DNA of 44,131 nt. Source: DASZMJ01 sp035551935. GTDB lineage: Bacteria > Planctomycetota > Planctomycetia > Isosphaerales > Isosphaeraceae. Numbering within the stretch: position 1 is the stretch's first letter; each line of letters starts with the position of its first letter. Both the position numbers and the translations under genes were made by a program. Below the pieces are notes generated by a model. The model searched no databases, had not been told where the DNA came from, and worked only from the letters and a program-made list of their open reading frames with translations. This document shows, one piece after another, positions 1 through 7,951 of this stretch. The stretch covers positions 1 to 44,131 of the forward strand of contig DASZMJ010000569.1 of the NCBI GenBank assembly GCA_035551935.1, written 5' to 3'.

Positions 1-39
1 CCGCGACGACGCACCGCCCCTCCGGGTGCGTCGTCGCGG
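1..39. repeat. Perfect 15-bp hairpin at the window edge
   Basis: Bases 1-15 are the exact reverse complement of 25-39, with a 9-base loop. It lies just past the stop codon of the minus-strand membrane protein, so it could act as that gene's terminator, but it has no T-tract. The short direct repeat CTACCGGA follows at 52-67 and runs into the stop codon. The element may continue beyond the window edge. Confidence 0.6.
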
Positions 40-67
40 ACTCGACGCACCCTACCGGACTACCGGA

Positions 68-1237
68 CTACAGCCCGAGGAACGGCACGGGCAGCAGGAA
101 GGCGTGCTGCTCGTAGAGGCTGCGCACGCCGCCCCACGAGGTGTATTGCGCGAGGAAGACGACGAGCACGTACAGCATCGCCGCCGGGATGATCGCCAGG
201 CGTCCCATCGAGCGGAAGAGCCAGTGTCGGGGACGATAGCGGCGGCCGGCGCGGGCGTAGGCCCAGCCGACGAGGAGGCGGGCGGGCGCGAGGAAGGCGA
301 CGAAGACGAGGCTCTCGAGCCAGGCGGCGTCGTGGGGGATGAGCTCGATCTTGAGCAGGTAGAGCGGGATCGCCGCGACGAGCAGGATCAGGAGGGCGAA
401 CGCGAAGGCCCAGGGGGCGCGGCGGAACCGGTCGCGGACCGCCCGCGGCGCGAAGAGGGCCGTGGCGCGACCCTCGACCGCGTACCGTACCTGCATGAAC
501 GGCAGGCACGGCACCACCACCGCGAGAAGCAAGGTCCCGATGACCCCCAGCGCCGGATAACGGCCACCGGCCGCGATCAAGAGGGCCGGCGGCACGAGCC
601 AGACGAGCGTCCCGACGAAGCCGACGAACCCGAGCCGGAGGTATTGCGGCAGTCGCAACCGCGCGACGAACTCCCAGAGACCGTCCCGCGCCTCGACGTA
701 GAAGCCGCCCCGACGGAGGCGACGGACGAGCCAGAACGGGTCGCTGAACGGCCAGAGGAAATGCCGGAGCCGGGCCCCTCGGGCGCAGGCGATGCCGATG
801 TGCAGGAGGGTCAGGACCGTCAAGAGGATCTGCCCCAGCCGCCAGGCGCGGGCGACGGGACCGCCGGGGTCGATCAGGTCGGCGGAGCGGGCGAGCGAGC
901 CGACGAGCCATAGGGGCAGGGTCGCCAGCCAGGCCCCGGCGATCAGGCCGCCGACGCGGGCGGCCTTGCGGGGGCCGATGATGCCGTCGCGGAGCCGGCC
1001 GGAGCGGGCGACGCGGGCCGAGGACTCGAGGAAGTAGCCGAGACTCAGGAACTGGAGGATCGGCAAGGCCGCCAGGATCGACAGCCCCAGCACCAGCGAG
1101 ACCGCCCCGAAGAGCCACTCCGCCGCCGACGCGACCCGGCCCCCAACCGCGCGCAGCAGGCGGAGCAGGAAGCGTCGGCGCCTCGGGGGCGCCTCGGCCG
1201 GCTCGGGCATTTCGGCGAGGTCGATGACGGTGCTCAT
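68..1237 (-). CDS. Multi-pass inner-membrane protein, unknown function
   Basis: This 389-residue protein has a short proline/arginine-rich cytoplasmic N-terminus and then several long hydrophobic stretches at about 38-66, 95-120, 135-150, 205-255, 278-300 and 345-375. It is therefore an integral membrane protein with around six or more membrane segments. I see no transporter signature, catalytic motif or nucleotide-binding site. It resembles the DUF4013-type membrane proteins common in planctomycetes, but that assignment is from memory and weak. The ATG at 1237 is chosen because the acidic and basic leader precedes the first membrane segment naturally; no good ribosome-binding site is visible. 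It is divergent from the small basic peptide gene and stands alone. Confidence 0.75.
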   Translation of the reverse strand: MSTVIDLAEMPEPAEAPPRRRRFLLRLLRAVGGRVASAAEWLFGAVSLVLGLSILAALPILQFLSLGYFLESSARVARSGRLRDGIIGPRKAARVGGLIAGAWLATLPLWLVGSLARSADLIDPGGPVARAWRLGQILLTVLTLLHIGIACARGARLRHFLWPFSDPFWLVRRLRRGGFYVEARDGLWEFVARLRLPQYLRLGFVGFVGTLVWLVPPALLIAAGGRYPALGVIGTLLLAVVVPCLPFMQVRYAVEGRATALFAPRAVRDRFRRAPWAFAFALLILLVAAIPLYLLKIELIPHDAAWLESLVFVAFLAPARLLVGWAYARAGRRYRPRHWLFRSMGRLAIIPAAMLYVLVVFLAQYTSWGGVRSLYEQHAFLLPVPFLGL

Positions 1238-1292
1238 GCCCGAGAGTACACTCGACGGGAGCCGGCGGTTTCAAGCAGGGGCCGGCGTCGTC

Positions 1293-1321
1293 TTGTCCGG
1301 GAAGGGGCTTTGGGTTAGGAT
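1293..1321 (+). promoter_or_regulatory. Candidate sigma-70-type promoter for the 29-residue peptide
   Basis: TTGTCC (1293-1298) and TAGGAT (1316-1321) are separated by exactly 17 bases, and each matches four of six consensus positions. It lies about 80 bases upstream of the small basic gene in the divergent gap. This is inferred from pattern alone. Confidence 0.4.
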
Positions 1322-1404
1322 CTGAGGCTTCCCGGGCGGTCTCGTCGCGGGTTTCCACACGCCGGATCAGGGTCGTCGAGTCGGGGGCTCATCGAGGAGA
1401 GCTT

Positions 1405-1494
1405 ATGGCCAGTCGTCGCCGAGGGAAAGGTCGTCGCAAGGTCGGTCGCAAGAAGCGTCGGATGCGCAGCCGGATCCGGCACCGCAAGAAGTAG
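1405..1494 (+). CDS. 29-residue highly basic peptide, possible bS22/mS38-type ribosomal protein
   Basis: An ATG at 1405 follows a clear ribosome-binding site, GAGGAGA at 1394-1400, and the frame stops at TAG 1492-1494. About two thirds of the 29 residues are Arg or Lys, with one His and only a few hydrophobic residues. The C-terminal half (RKKRRMRSRIRHRKK) resembles the AURKAIP1/COX24 C-terminal motif found in mycobacterial bS22, mitochondrial mS38 and short Bacteroidetes proteins. Those proteins are very small, basic and buried in rRNA of the small subunit. The composition, the length and the strong ribosome-binding site argue that it is a real gene and not noise. Other possibilities are a bTHX-like peptide or another rRNA-binding tail protein. 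The family assignment is an inference from remembered sequences. Confidence 0.65.
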   Translation: MASRRRGKGRRKVGRKKRRMRSRIRHRKK

Positions 1495-1698
1495 CCGTCC
1501 GCGGCCGACCGCCGGGGCCGGCGCCGCGCGGCGGGCCCTCCCCGGCGAGTACCCCCGTCCAGCTCGCCCAATCGCCACGATCGGCGTCCGCGCGTTAGAA
1601 TCTCGATGACCCGGCGGCGAAGATACTGTCCGGGTCGATTCGGGCGGCGACCGCGCGGTCGCCGCCCTCGCGACCGACTCCGACGGAGGGGTGACATC

Positions 1699-3324
1699 AT
1701 GACGCAATTCCGCGGGAGCGATCGCGTCCCACCGGGACGCGATGCGCGGCGGGGACCGTCCGGGCGGGGCTGGCGGTCCTGGGCCTTCGCGGTGGCGGCC
1801 GGCTTCGGCCTGATCTTCGCGCTCTCGGCCTATAACGCCTGCACGATCGAGGTCCCGCCCGGCTACCAGGCGGTCCTGGTGCGCAAGGCGGGCCTGGACC
1901 TGGAGCCGGGGATGGTGCTGGCGCCAGCCTTCGAGAAGCAGGGCCGGCATTACAAGGGGGTGCAGCCGGGCGTCCTGACCGAGGGGCGATACTTCTACAA
2001 CCCATTGTACTGGAGCTGGGAGATCGGCCCGCAGAAAGACATCCCGGCCGACAAGATCGGGGTGGTCGTCACCCTCGCCGGCGACGACCTGCCGCCGGGC
2101 AAGGTGCTGGCCGAGCCCGGCCAGAAGGGCATCCAGCACGCGATCAAGAAGCCGGGCCGGTATGCGTACAACTGGTACGCCGAGCAGATCGAGGATCACG
2201 ACCCGATCCGCATCCCGCCCGGGTTCCGGGGCGTCATGACCCTGCTGGCCGGCGACGAGCCGAAGGACCCCAACGTCGTGCTCGTCCGCAAAGGGGAGCG
2301 CGGGGTCCAGAAGGAGACGCTGCCGCCGGGCCTGCACTATTTGAACCCGTACGAGGTCCGGGTCAGCCTCGTCGACTGCCGGTCGCGGCGGTTCAACCTC
2401 GCGACGCCGGACGAGATGAGCTTCCTGACGTCCGACGGCTTCGCCGTCGTGCTCGACGGCGCCGTCGAGTTCCGGGTCATCGAGGAGAAGGCCGCCGAGG
2501 TCTTCGTCCTCTACAACGAGGACTCCAACGGTGACGCGATCGACGACGAGATCCTCGCCAAGATCATCTCTCCGGAGACGCGGTCGATCTGCCGGATCAA
2601 CGGCTCGAAGCTCTCCGGCCGGATGTTCTTCGACGGCGACGCGCGGAAGCGGTTCCAGGACGACCTGAAGAAGAACCTGGTCGCCAACTGCAAGGTCCAG
2701 GGGATCGAGGTCGTCGACATCCCGATCTCGTCGATCCAGCCGCCGCAGGAGATCGCCCGGCCGGTCCGTGCCCGCGAGCTGGCCAAGCAGAACCTCGCCC
2801 GCTTCCTCCGCGAGAAGGAGCAGCAGGAGTCGGAGAAGCAACTGAAGGTCGAGCAGATGCTCGTCGAGCAGGGCAAGAAGCTCGTCGAAGCCGACCGGAT
2901 CGTCGGCGTCCAGCTCACCCGCGCCGAGCAGGAGCAGAAGGTGGCCGTCACCGGCACCGAGAAGAAGCTGGCCGTGGCCAAGACCCGGCTCCAGGCCGCC
3001 AAGGACGAGGCCTCGGCGATCGTCGAGGCGGCGAAGGCCGAGTCGGAGGTCATCCGCCTGACCAATCAGGCCGAGGTCGCCGGCCTCAAGGAGCAGGTCT
3101 CGGCCTTCGACGGCGACGGCGGCGCCCTGGCGCGGAGCGTCCTGGTCACCAAGCTCGCGCCGGCTTTCCGCACGATCCTGTCGAACTCGGAAGGGCCCTT
3201 GATGGACCTCTTCGGCCAGTTCACCAGGGCCGCCGACCGCCCGCACACCAAGGCGCCGGAGTCGACGGCGAAGAACGCCGAGCTGCCCGCCAACCCGTTC
3301 ACGACGGCGGAGGTGAAGCCATGA
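1699..3324 (+). CDS. SPFH/band-7 (prohibitin-like) membrane protein, first of pair
   Basis: This 541-residue protein has a basic N-terminus, one membrane segment at about 27-46, an SPFH-type domain over roughly 50-365 and a charged coiled coil rich in Glu, Lys, Gln and Ala at about 370-467. The phrase EVPPGYQAVLVRKAG right after the membrane segment, and the repeated PPG turns, are typical of stomatin/prohibitin/HflK-like proteins. Such proteins oligomerise on membranes and scaffold proteases or lipid domains. The ATG at 1699 is chosen because CGGAGGGG lies just upstream (1683-1690); earlier in-frame codons encode an arginine-rich stretch without one. A TAGAAT at 1596-1601 could be a -10 box. 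The stop codon overlaps the next SPFH gene by four bases, so the two are probably co-translated partners, as HflK and HflC are. Confidence 0.9.
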   Translation: MTQFRGSDRVPPGRDARRGPSGRGWRSWAFAVAAGFGLIFALSAYNACTIEVPPGYQAVLVRKAGLDLEPGMVLAPAFEKQGRHYKGVQPGVLTEGRYFYNPLYWSWEIGPQKDIPADKIGVVVTLAGDDLPPGKVLAEPGQKGIQHAIKKPGRYAYNWYAEQIEDHDPIRIPPGFRGVMTLLAGDEPKDPNVVLVRKGERGVQKETLPPGLHYLNPYEVRVSLVDCRSRRFNLATPDEMSFLTSDGFAVVLDGAVEFRVIEEKAAEVFVLYNEDSNGDAIDDEILAKIISPETRSICRINGSKLSGRMFFDGDARKRFQDDLKKNLVANCKVQGIEVVDIPISSIQPPQEIARPVRARELAKQNLARFLREKEQQESEKQLKVEQMLVEQGKKLVEADRIVGVQLTRAEQEQKVAVTGTEKKLAVAKTRLQAAKDEASAIVEAAKAESEVIRLTNQAEVAGLKEQVSAFDGDGGALARSVLVTKLAPAFRTILSNSEGPLMDLFGQFTRAADRPHTKAPESTAKNAELPANPFTTAEVKP

Positions 3325-5036
3325 ACGCGCGAGCACACACCTGGATCGCCCTGGGGCTCGGCACGCTGGCCCTGGCGTACGTCGTCGGCTACGTCGGCCT
3401 CTGGCAATGGACGATCTGCCGCGTCGAGGTGCCGCCGGGCGAGAGCCTCCGGCTGTTCTACCGCGGCCCGTTCCCCTTCTACAACGTCCCCGAGACGGCC
3501 GCGGGCTCGCTGGCGAAGGTTGAGGGGGGCCGGCCGGTGGAGAAGGGAGTCCTCGAGGTCATGCTCGGTCCCGGCCGTCACTTCATCAACCCGTTCGAAT
3601 ACAAGTTCGAGCGGGTCAAGGACATCGTCATCGAGCCGGGCATGATCGGCGTCGTCACCGCCAAGGTCGGTAAGGATCTGCCGGCGGGTGTCACCCTGGC
3701 CGACGAGGGCTATCGCGGCATCCGCCGCCGGGTTCTGACGCCGGGCCGGTATCGGATCAATCCCTATGCGTACGACGTCAACCCGGTCGGCGTCACCGCC
3801 TGCGTCGGCTCCAGCGGCGGCGTCAAGCGGGCCTCGTCCAAGGACGCGACCCTGATCCCGCCCGGCTACGTCGGCGTCGTCACCAACAAGGTCGCCAACG
3901 GCAAGCAGCCGCAGGGCATCCAGCCCGACGTGCTCCAGCCGGGCATCTACTTCATCAACCCGTACGAGAAGCAGGTCGACCTGGTCAGCATCGGCTACAA
4001 CGAGACGACGTTGATCGTCGAGCTCGCCAGGAACGCCGACGGCAGCATCGCCAGGCGGAACCGGGTCGGCATGCCGACCGACGTCGACGACGATGCCCCG
4101 GCGACCGACCCGGTCTACGTCAAGGGCAAGGGGATCGAGTTCCCTTCCAACGACGGCTTCCCGATCCACATGGACTACACCGCCATCTGGGGCATCCTGC
4201 CGCACCAGGCCCCCGACGTCGTCCGCCAGTTCGGCGAGCTGAAGGGGACGGGGCGGGGCAACGTCGAGCAGACCGTCATCCTGCCGCAGATCGAGTCGGT
4301 CTGCCGCATCCACGGCTCGATGCGCAAGGCGGTCCAACTGCTCATCGGCGACGACCGCGAGGCGTTCCAGACCGACACCGCCGAGGAGCTCGAGCAGGTC
4401 CTCCAGGGGAAGAACCTCGTCCTCCTGTTCGGCCTGACCCGGCACATCTACGTGCCCGTCGAGGTCCGCGAGCCGATCCAGAAGGCCAACATCGCCAACG
4501 AGCTGAAGCTGACCCGCGACCAGGAGCAGCTCACCGCCAAGGCCCAGGCCGAATTCATCCGCGCCAAGGAAGAGGTCGCGGCCCAGGAGCAGCTCACCGC
4601 GGCCGAGACCGACAACAAGGTCGCCCAGCGCAAGGCCGAGGGGGACAAGCAGGCCGGCGAGATCGACGCCGAGACCCTCCGGCTCAATGCCCACATCGCG
4701 GCCGAGACCGCCAAGATCGACGCCGAGATCGCCCGGATCAAGGGCACGGCGCAGGCCAAGAAGTCCGAGATGCTCAACCAGGCCAAGGCCGAGCGCTCCA
4801 AGCTGTACGTCAAGGCCCTCGGCGGCCCCGACGCCTACAACCGCTACATGTTCGCCGACCGGCTCCCCGACGACCTCCGCCTCGGCGTCTTCTACGCCGG
4901 CCCCGGCACCTTCTGGACCGACCTCAAGGGCTTCGAGCAGGTCCTCCTCGGCAAGCTCGCCGCCGACGGGACTCGGGAGAAGGACGTCCGTCCCCCGGCC
5001 CCGACGATGCCCCTTCCGGCGGCCGACCGCCGCTGA
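3321..5036 (+). CDS. SPFH/band-7 membrane protein, second of pair
   Basis: This 571-residue protein starts at an ATG inside the stop codon of the preceding SPFH gene (ATGA overlap). It has a membrane segment at about 8-30 followed immediately by the same VEVPPGES-type entry into the SPFH domain. The domain runs to about 390 and contains several PGRY/PGIYFINPY turns. A long Ala/Glu/Lys coiled coil with regular IDAE repeats spans about 393-493, and the tail is proline-rich. It is clearly homologous to its neighbour in order and motifs but diverged. By analogy with HflK/HflC or prohibitin 1/2, the two probably form a mixed ring in the membrane; that is inference. A pair of strong palindromes follows the stop and separates it from the convergent hydrolase gene. 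Confidence 0.9.
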   Translation: MNARAHTWIALGLGTLALAYVVGYVGLWQWTICRVEVPPGESLRLFYRGPFPFYNVPETAAGSLAKVEGGRPVEKGVLEVMLGPGRHFINPFEYKFERVKDIVIEPGMIGVVTAKVGKDLPAGVTLADEGYRGIRRRVLTPGRYRINPYAYDVNPVGVTACVGSSGGVKRASSKDATLIPPGYVGVVTNKVANGKQPQGIQPDVLQPGIYFINPYEKQVDLVSIGYNETTLIVELARNADGSIARRNRVGMPTDVDDDAPATDPVYVKGKGIEFPSNDGFPIHMDYTAIWGILPHQAPDVVRQFGELKGTGRGNVEQTVILPQIESVCRIHGSMRKAVQLLIGDDREAFQTDTAEELEQVLQGKNLVLLFGLTRHIYVPVEVREPIQKANIANELKLTRDQEQLTAKAQAEFIRAKEEVAAQEQLTAAETDNKVAQRKAEGDKQAGEIDAETLRLNAHIAAETAKIDAEIARIKGTAQAKKSEMLNQAKAERSKLYVKALGGPDAYNRYMFADRLPDDLRLGVFYAGPGTFWTDLKGFEQVLLGKLAADGTREKDVRPPAPTMPLPAADRR

Positions 5037-5054
5037 GCGGGATTCGCTCGGCCT

Positions 5055-5079
5055 GTAGGGCGTGTTGCACACGCCCTAC
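5055..5079. terminator. 10-bp hairpin downstream of SPFH pair
   Basis: GTAGGGCGTG (5055-5064) is the exact reverse complement of CACGCCCTAC (5070-5079), with a 5-base loop. It sits 19 bases after the SPFH stop codon. There is no T-tract, so it may be a stabilising hairpin or part of the repeat element that follows. Confidence 0.5.
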
Positions 5080-5092
5080 GCGTACCTACCTC

Positions 5093-5156
5093 GGGTGGCA
5101 CGCCCTGCAAGGGCGTGGTCTCCGGTCCCGCCACGCCCTTGCAGGGCGTGCCACCC
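5093..5156. repeat. 26-bp perfect inverted repeat with nested palindromes
   Basis: Bases 5093-5118 pair perfectly with 5131-5156 around a 12-base loop. Each arm also contains its own palindrome, CACGCCC-TGCAA-GGGCGTG, so either one long hairpin or two short ones can form. It lies between convergent genes and would fold equally on both strands. The arrangement is that of paired REP elements. It resembles, but is not identical to, the elements at 6191-6262 and 44055-44130. Confidence 0.75.
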
Positions 5157-5170
5157 AACGCCCTACGAAC

Positions 5171-6133
5171 TTACGGGGTGCCGTCCGGCAGGGAATCGAG
5201 GAACCGGCCGAGGGCCTGGAGGAGGTCGTCGCCGCCGACGAGGAAGAAGTCGTTGTGGTCGGCGCCCGGGATGATCCGCCTGGTGACGGGGGCCCGGGCC
5301 GCGGCGGCGAGGCGGTCGGCCATCTCGGCGGGGATGATGTGGTCGTCGGCGCCGTGGCCGACGAAGATCGGGCAGGCGACGCGGCCGATCTTGTCGACGC
5401 TGGCGAAGCGGTGCCGCAGCAGCAGGCGGACCGGCAGGAACGGCATGAGCCGCCGTCCCATCTCGACGCCGCTGGTGAAGCCGCTCAGCGAGATCAATCC
5501 CGCCGTCTTCTCGCGAGCCGCCAGGTCGATCGCCACGGCGGCGCCCAGCGACCAGCCGCCGACGACGATCCGGTTCGGGTCGATGTTCTTGCGTTTCTTC
5601 AGGTGCTCAAGGGACGCGTCGACCGTCGCGTAGCAGTTCGCCTCGGAGGGTCGGCCGGAACTCATGCCGTAGCCGGCATATTCCGGGATCAGCACGTTGA
5701 CGCCGATTCGGCGGAGGTCGTCGAGCAGGTCGCGGGCGGTCGCGAGGCACATCGCGTTGCCGTAGAAGAAGAGCAGGGTCGGCCGTCGCGCGGCGTCGGG
5801 CCGCGGGCGGCCGTCGGCCGTCAGGGCGGCGCCGAAGAGGGCGACGACGCGGTCGCCGCGCGCGGTCCGAAGGCTCAATAGCTCGGTATCCGGGCCCGGC
5901 TCGACGACCGCGTCGGGCCGCCCCTGGGTGGCGTGGCCGGGGAAGATGATCCGTTCCTGGAACGTCGCGATCAGGAGGAGCCCCACGAGATAGAAGGCCA
6001 GGCCCCCGCGCAGCCAGCGGACGAGCCGTCGCCGACGCCGGCCGCGCGGCTTCGTACCCGGCACGGGCTCCGGCCCGACGGCCACGACGCGGGCTCCGCG
6101 GGCGCTCGGCGGTTCGGCGAGCAGGACGCTCAA
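5171..6133 (-). CDS. Membrane-anchored alpha/beta hydrolase (BEM46/YqkD-like)
   Basis: With a TTG start at 6133 the protein is 320 residues. TTG is chosen because CAGGAG lies eight bases upstream and the longer frame would run into a repeat element. After a basic region (about 31-41) comes one membrane segment at 44-57 and FQERIIFPG, a phrase usual in BEM46-type hydrolases. The catalytic set is visible: Ser195 in GWSLG, Asp264 in GADDHIIP and His293 in GADHNDFF. FFYGNAM near 122-128 probably supplies the oxyanion hole. The active domain would face outward or sit at the membrane. The substrate is unknown; relatives are esterases, peptidases or acyltransferases. Confidence 0.85.
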   Translation of the reverse strand: MSVLLAEPPSARGARVVAVGPEPVPGTKPRGRRRRRLVRWLRGGLAFYLVGLLLIATFQERIIFPGHATQGRPDAVVEPGPDTELLSLRTARGDRVVALFGAALTADGRPRPDAARRPTLLFFYGNAMCLATARDLLDDLRRIGVNVLIPEYAGYGMSSGRPSEANCYATVDASLEHLKKRKNIDPNRIVVGGWSLGAAVAIDLAAREKTAGLISLSGFTSGVEMGRRLMPFLPVRLLLRHRFASVDKIGRVACPIFVGHGADDHIIPAEMADRLAAAARAPVTRRIIPGADHNDFFLVGGDDLLQALGRFLDSLPDGTP

Positions 6134-6190
6134 CGACTCGCTCCTGATTGTGTGCGGCGTGCCCAGGCTCCGCAAGTCACTCCCGGAGCG

Positions 6191-6262
6191 GGCACGCGGA
6201 GCGTGCCGTCCGCCGACACCACAACGGAGGGATGTCCTGGCGGACGGCACGAAGGGCGTGCC
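6191..6262. repeat. Imperfect inverted repeat, same family as 44055-44130
   Basis: The left arm (6191-6214) begins GGCACGCGGAGCGTGCC, itself a palindrome, and continues GTCCGCC. The right arm (6239-6262) begins GGCGGACGGCACG. The arms pair except for about four bases in the core. The right arm carries GAAGGGC where the window-end copy has CGGAGC. It lies in the gap between the hydrolase and the OmpH-like gene, both on the minus strand. Confidence 0.7.
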
Positions 6263-6284
6263 AGCGACGAGGAGGGGTCGTGGC

Positions 6285-7043
6285 TCACTGCTTGCGGGTC
6301 GTGCCCGCGCCGACCTTGGGCTTGGCGGCGGTCGCGGGGGCGTTTCCGCGGGGGGCGGCCTGAGCCCCGGCGGCCTGCTGGGCCTTCTGGTACTGGGTGT
6401 TCAGGACGCGGAGGACCTCGGCGGTGATGTCGGTGGCCGGGTCGGCCCAGATCAGGGGCAACGCCATGGCGGCCTCCAGGGCCCTGGGATCGTTGGCGGT
6501 CACCGGCTCGTTCGAGACCTTGATGACGTGCGTCAGGCGGCGGCCCTGCGCGACGTAGGCGGTGATCTCCTGGATCTCCTTGAGGATCGTGGCCATCGCC
6601 TCGGTCTCGCGCATCGCGGCGTCGCGCTGGGCCTGCTGCTTGCTGGCCTCGAACTTGGCCTGGATCATCATGAGCTTGTTTTCGTAGTCCTTGTAGTCCG
6701 GGCTGTTGGGCGCGAACTTCTGCATGGCCTCCTGGGCGTCCTTGCCCTCGGCCTGGAGCTTGCTCAGCTCGCGCATCTTGGATGCCTGGTACTGCTTGAA
6801 CTGCTCGCGGATCGCCTTGAACTTGGCGTAGCCCTCCAGGATGACGGCCAGGTCGATCGTGCCGAAGACGGCGGCGGGGACGGCCTGGGGCGGGGCGGCG
6901 TTGGCGGCGCCGGTGCCGCCGCGGGCGGGCCGGACGGCGGCGTCGCGCCCCCCTTGCTGGCCGGACGCGCGGCCGACGAGCCCGAGCAGGCCGCCGAGGC
7001 CGAGGCCGATCGCCAGGGCCGACCGTCGCGACGAGGTCTCCAT
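6285..7043 (-). CDS. OmpH/Skp-family periplasmic chaperone-like protein
   Basis: This 252-residue protein starts at an ATG at 7043 preceded by AAAGGAG. An N-terminal signal of about 28 residues contains Arg-Arg (SSRRSALAIGLGLGG) and could use the Tat or Sec route. After an Ala/Pro spacer, FGTIDLAVILEGYAKF at about 60 is the OmpH entry strand. A long charged helical region at about 75-160 follows, typical of the Skp tentacles, and then a small-domain return strand. The C-terminal tail is Ala/Lys-rich. Skp proteins hold unfolded outer-membrane proteins in the periplasm, which fits the lpxB gene in this window. The roughly 220-base gap upstream (7044-7267) is very GC-rich, with only a small 6-bp hairpin at 7239-7255. 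Confidence 0.85.
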   Translation of the reverse strand: METSSRRSALAIGLGLGGLLGLVGRASGQQGGRDAAVRPARGGTGAANAAPPQAVPAAVFGTIDLAVILEGYAKFKAIREQFKQYQASKMRELSKLQAEGKDAQEAMQKFAPNSPDYKDYENKLMMIQAKFEASKQQAQRDAAMRETEAMATILKEIQEITAYVAQGRRLTHVIKVSNEPVTANDPRALEAAMALPLIWADPATDITAEVLRVLNTQYQKAQQAAGAQAAPRGNAPATAAKPKVGAGTTRKQ

Positions 7044-7267
7044 CGTATCCGACTCCTTTCGGTTCGCGAGGCGCGTAAAGACTCGGGCGCGAAGCTTCCG
7101 ACGCTCGATTCGGGGGGCCGACGGCGGGAGGGCCGGCGGGATATCGACGGCGCGGGGAACGGCCGCCCGACCCCGGCGCCGGGCGTATCCGGGGCCGGGG
7201 CCGGGTCGGGCAAGGCACGGGGCGTCGTGCCGACGGGTCGGGCGGGCACCGCCCGGTGGCGGGGGCC

Positions 7268-7918
7268 TCAGAGCCCGTCGCCGAAGCCGGTGGCGTGGTC
7301 GCCGCGGTGGTGGTCGGCGCCGACCCCCTCGGCCGGGGCCTCCTTGCGGGGGGCGACGTGCGGCCCGCGGAGGACCGACTGGCCGGCGCGGGCGTGGTGG
7401 GTGTGGCCGCGGAGCGGTCCGCGCCGCAGCGGCGGGTCGCCCGCGTGCTGCGCCGACGGGGCGGCGGTCTCGTAGGGGTTGACCTCGAACTCGTCGCCGT
7501 CGAGGTCGTCGTACCGCGAGATGTAGCCCGGCAGCTTCGAGCGCTCGAGCTCCTCGGCGTACGACGAGAGCACGGCGTTCTGGATCTTCTCGCGGCAGGC
7601 CGAGTTGATCGGGTGGGCGATGTCGGCGTGCAGCTTGGCGCGGCCGTCGGCGTCGCGGAGGGCGCGGTTCTCGTCGAGCCGGCTGCCGCACTGGTTGCAG
7701 AACCGGCTCCGCAGGTGGTTCTTCGTGCCGCAGTGGTGGCACCGGTCCGTCAGCTTCCGCGACGGCATCGCCACGAAGAAGCCCTTGGCCCCCTCGATGA
7801 TCTTCAGGTCGCGGATGACGAACATGTCATCGAACGTGATGCTGCAGAACGCCTGCAGCCGCTCGTTGCTCCCCGAGTTGTCTTCCATGAGCTTGACGCG
7901 AACTTCGGTGATCTCCAC
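7268..7918 (-). CDS. spoVG: SpoVG-family protein with inserted zinc ribbon
   Basis: A GTG start at 7918 follows AAAGGAG and gives 216 residues, about twice the usual SpoVG length (around 85-100). Residues 1-55 (MEITEVRV through GFFVAMPSRK) and 98-122 (ADIAHPINSACREKIQNAVL) are classic SpoVG and together form the RNA/DNA-binding fold. Between them lies an insert with Cys60, Cys63, Cys74 and Cys77 in a CxxC-x10-CxxC zinc-ribbon pattern. The tail after about 130 is acidic, then His/Arg-rich. SpoVG proteins are small nucleic-acid-binding regulators. The gene sits 33 bases downstream of ispE on the same strand, a linkage also seen in Firmicutes. The ribbon probably adds RNA- or protein-binding capacity; that is inference. 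Confidence 0.9.
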   Translation of the reverse strand: MEITEVRVKLMEDNSGSNERLQAFCSITFDDMFVIRDLKIIEGAKGFFVAMPSRKLTDRCHHCGTKNHLRSRFCNQCGSRLDENRALRDADGRAKLHADIAHPINSACREKIQNAVLSSYAEELERSKLPGYISRYDDLDGDEFEVNPYETAAPSAQHAGDPPLRRGPLRGHTHHARAGQSVLRGPHVAPRKEAPAEGVGADHHRGDHATGFGDGL

Positions 7919-7951
7919 GGCCGGTACTCCTTTACGCGAGGCGAGGCGGTC

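Noticed and set aside
1315..3336. Long minus-strand open frame opposite the first SPFH gene
   Set aside because: The protein is Leu/Asp/Arg/Gly-rich without family motifs and mirrors the high-GC SPFH coding strand; it is a shadow frame.
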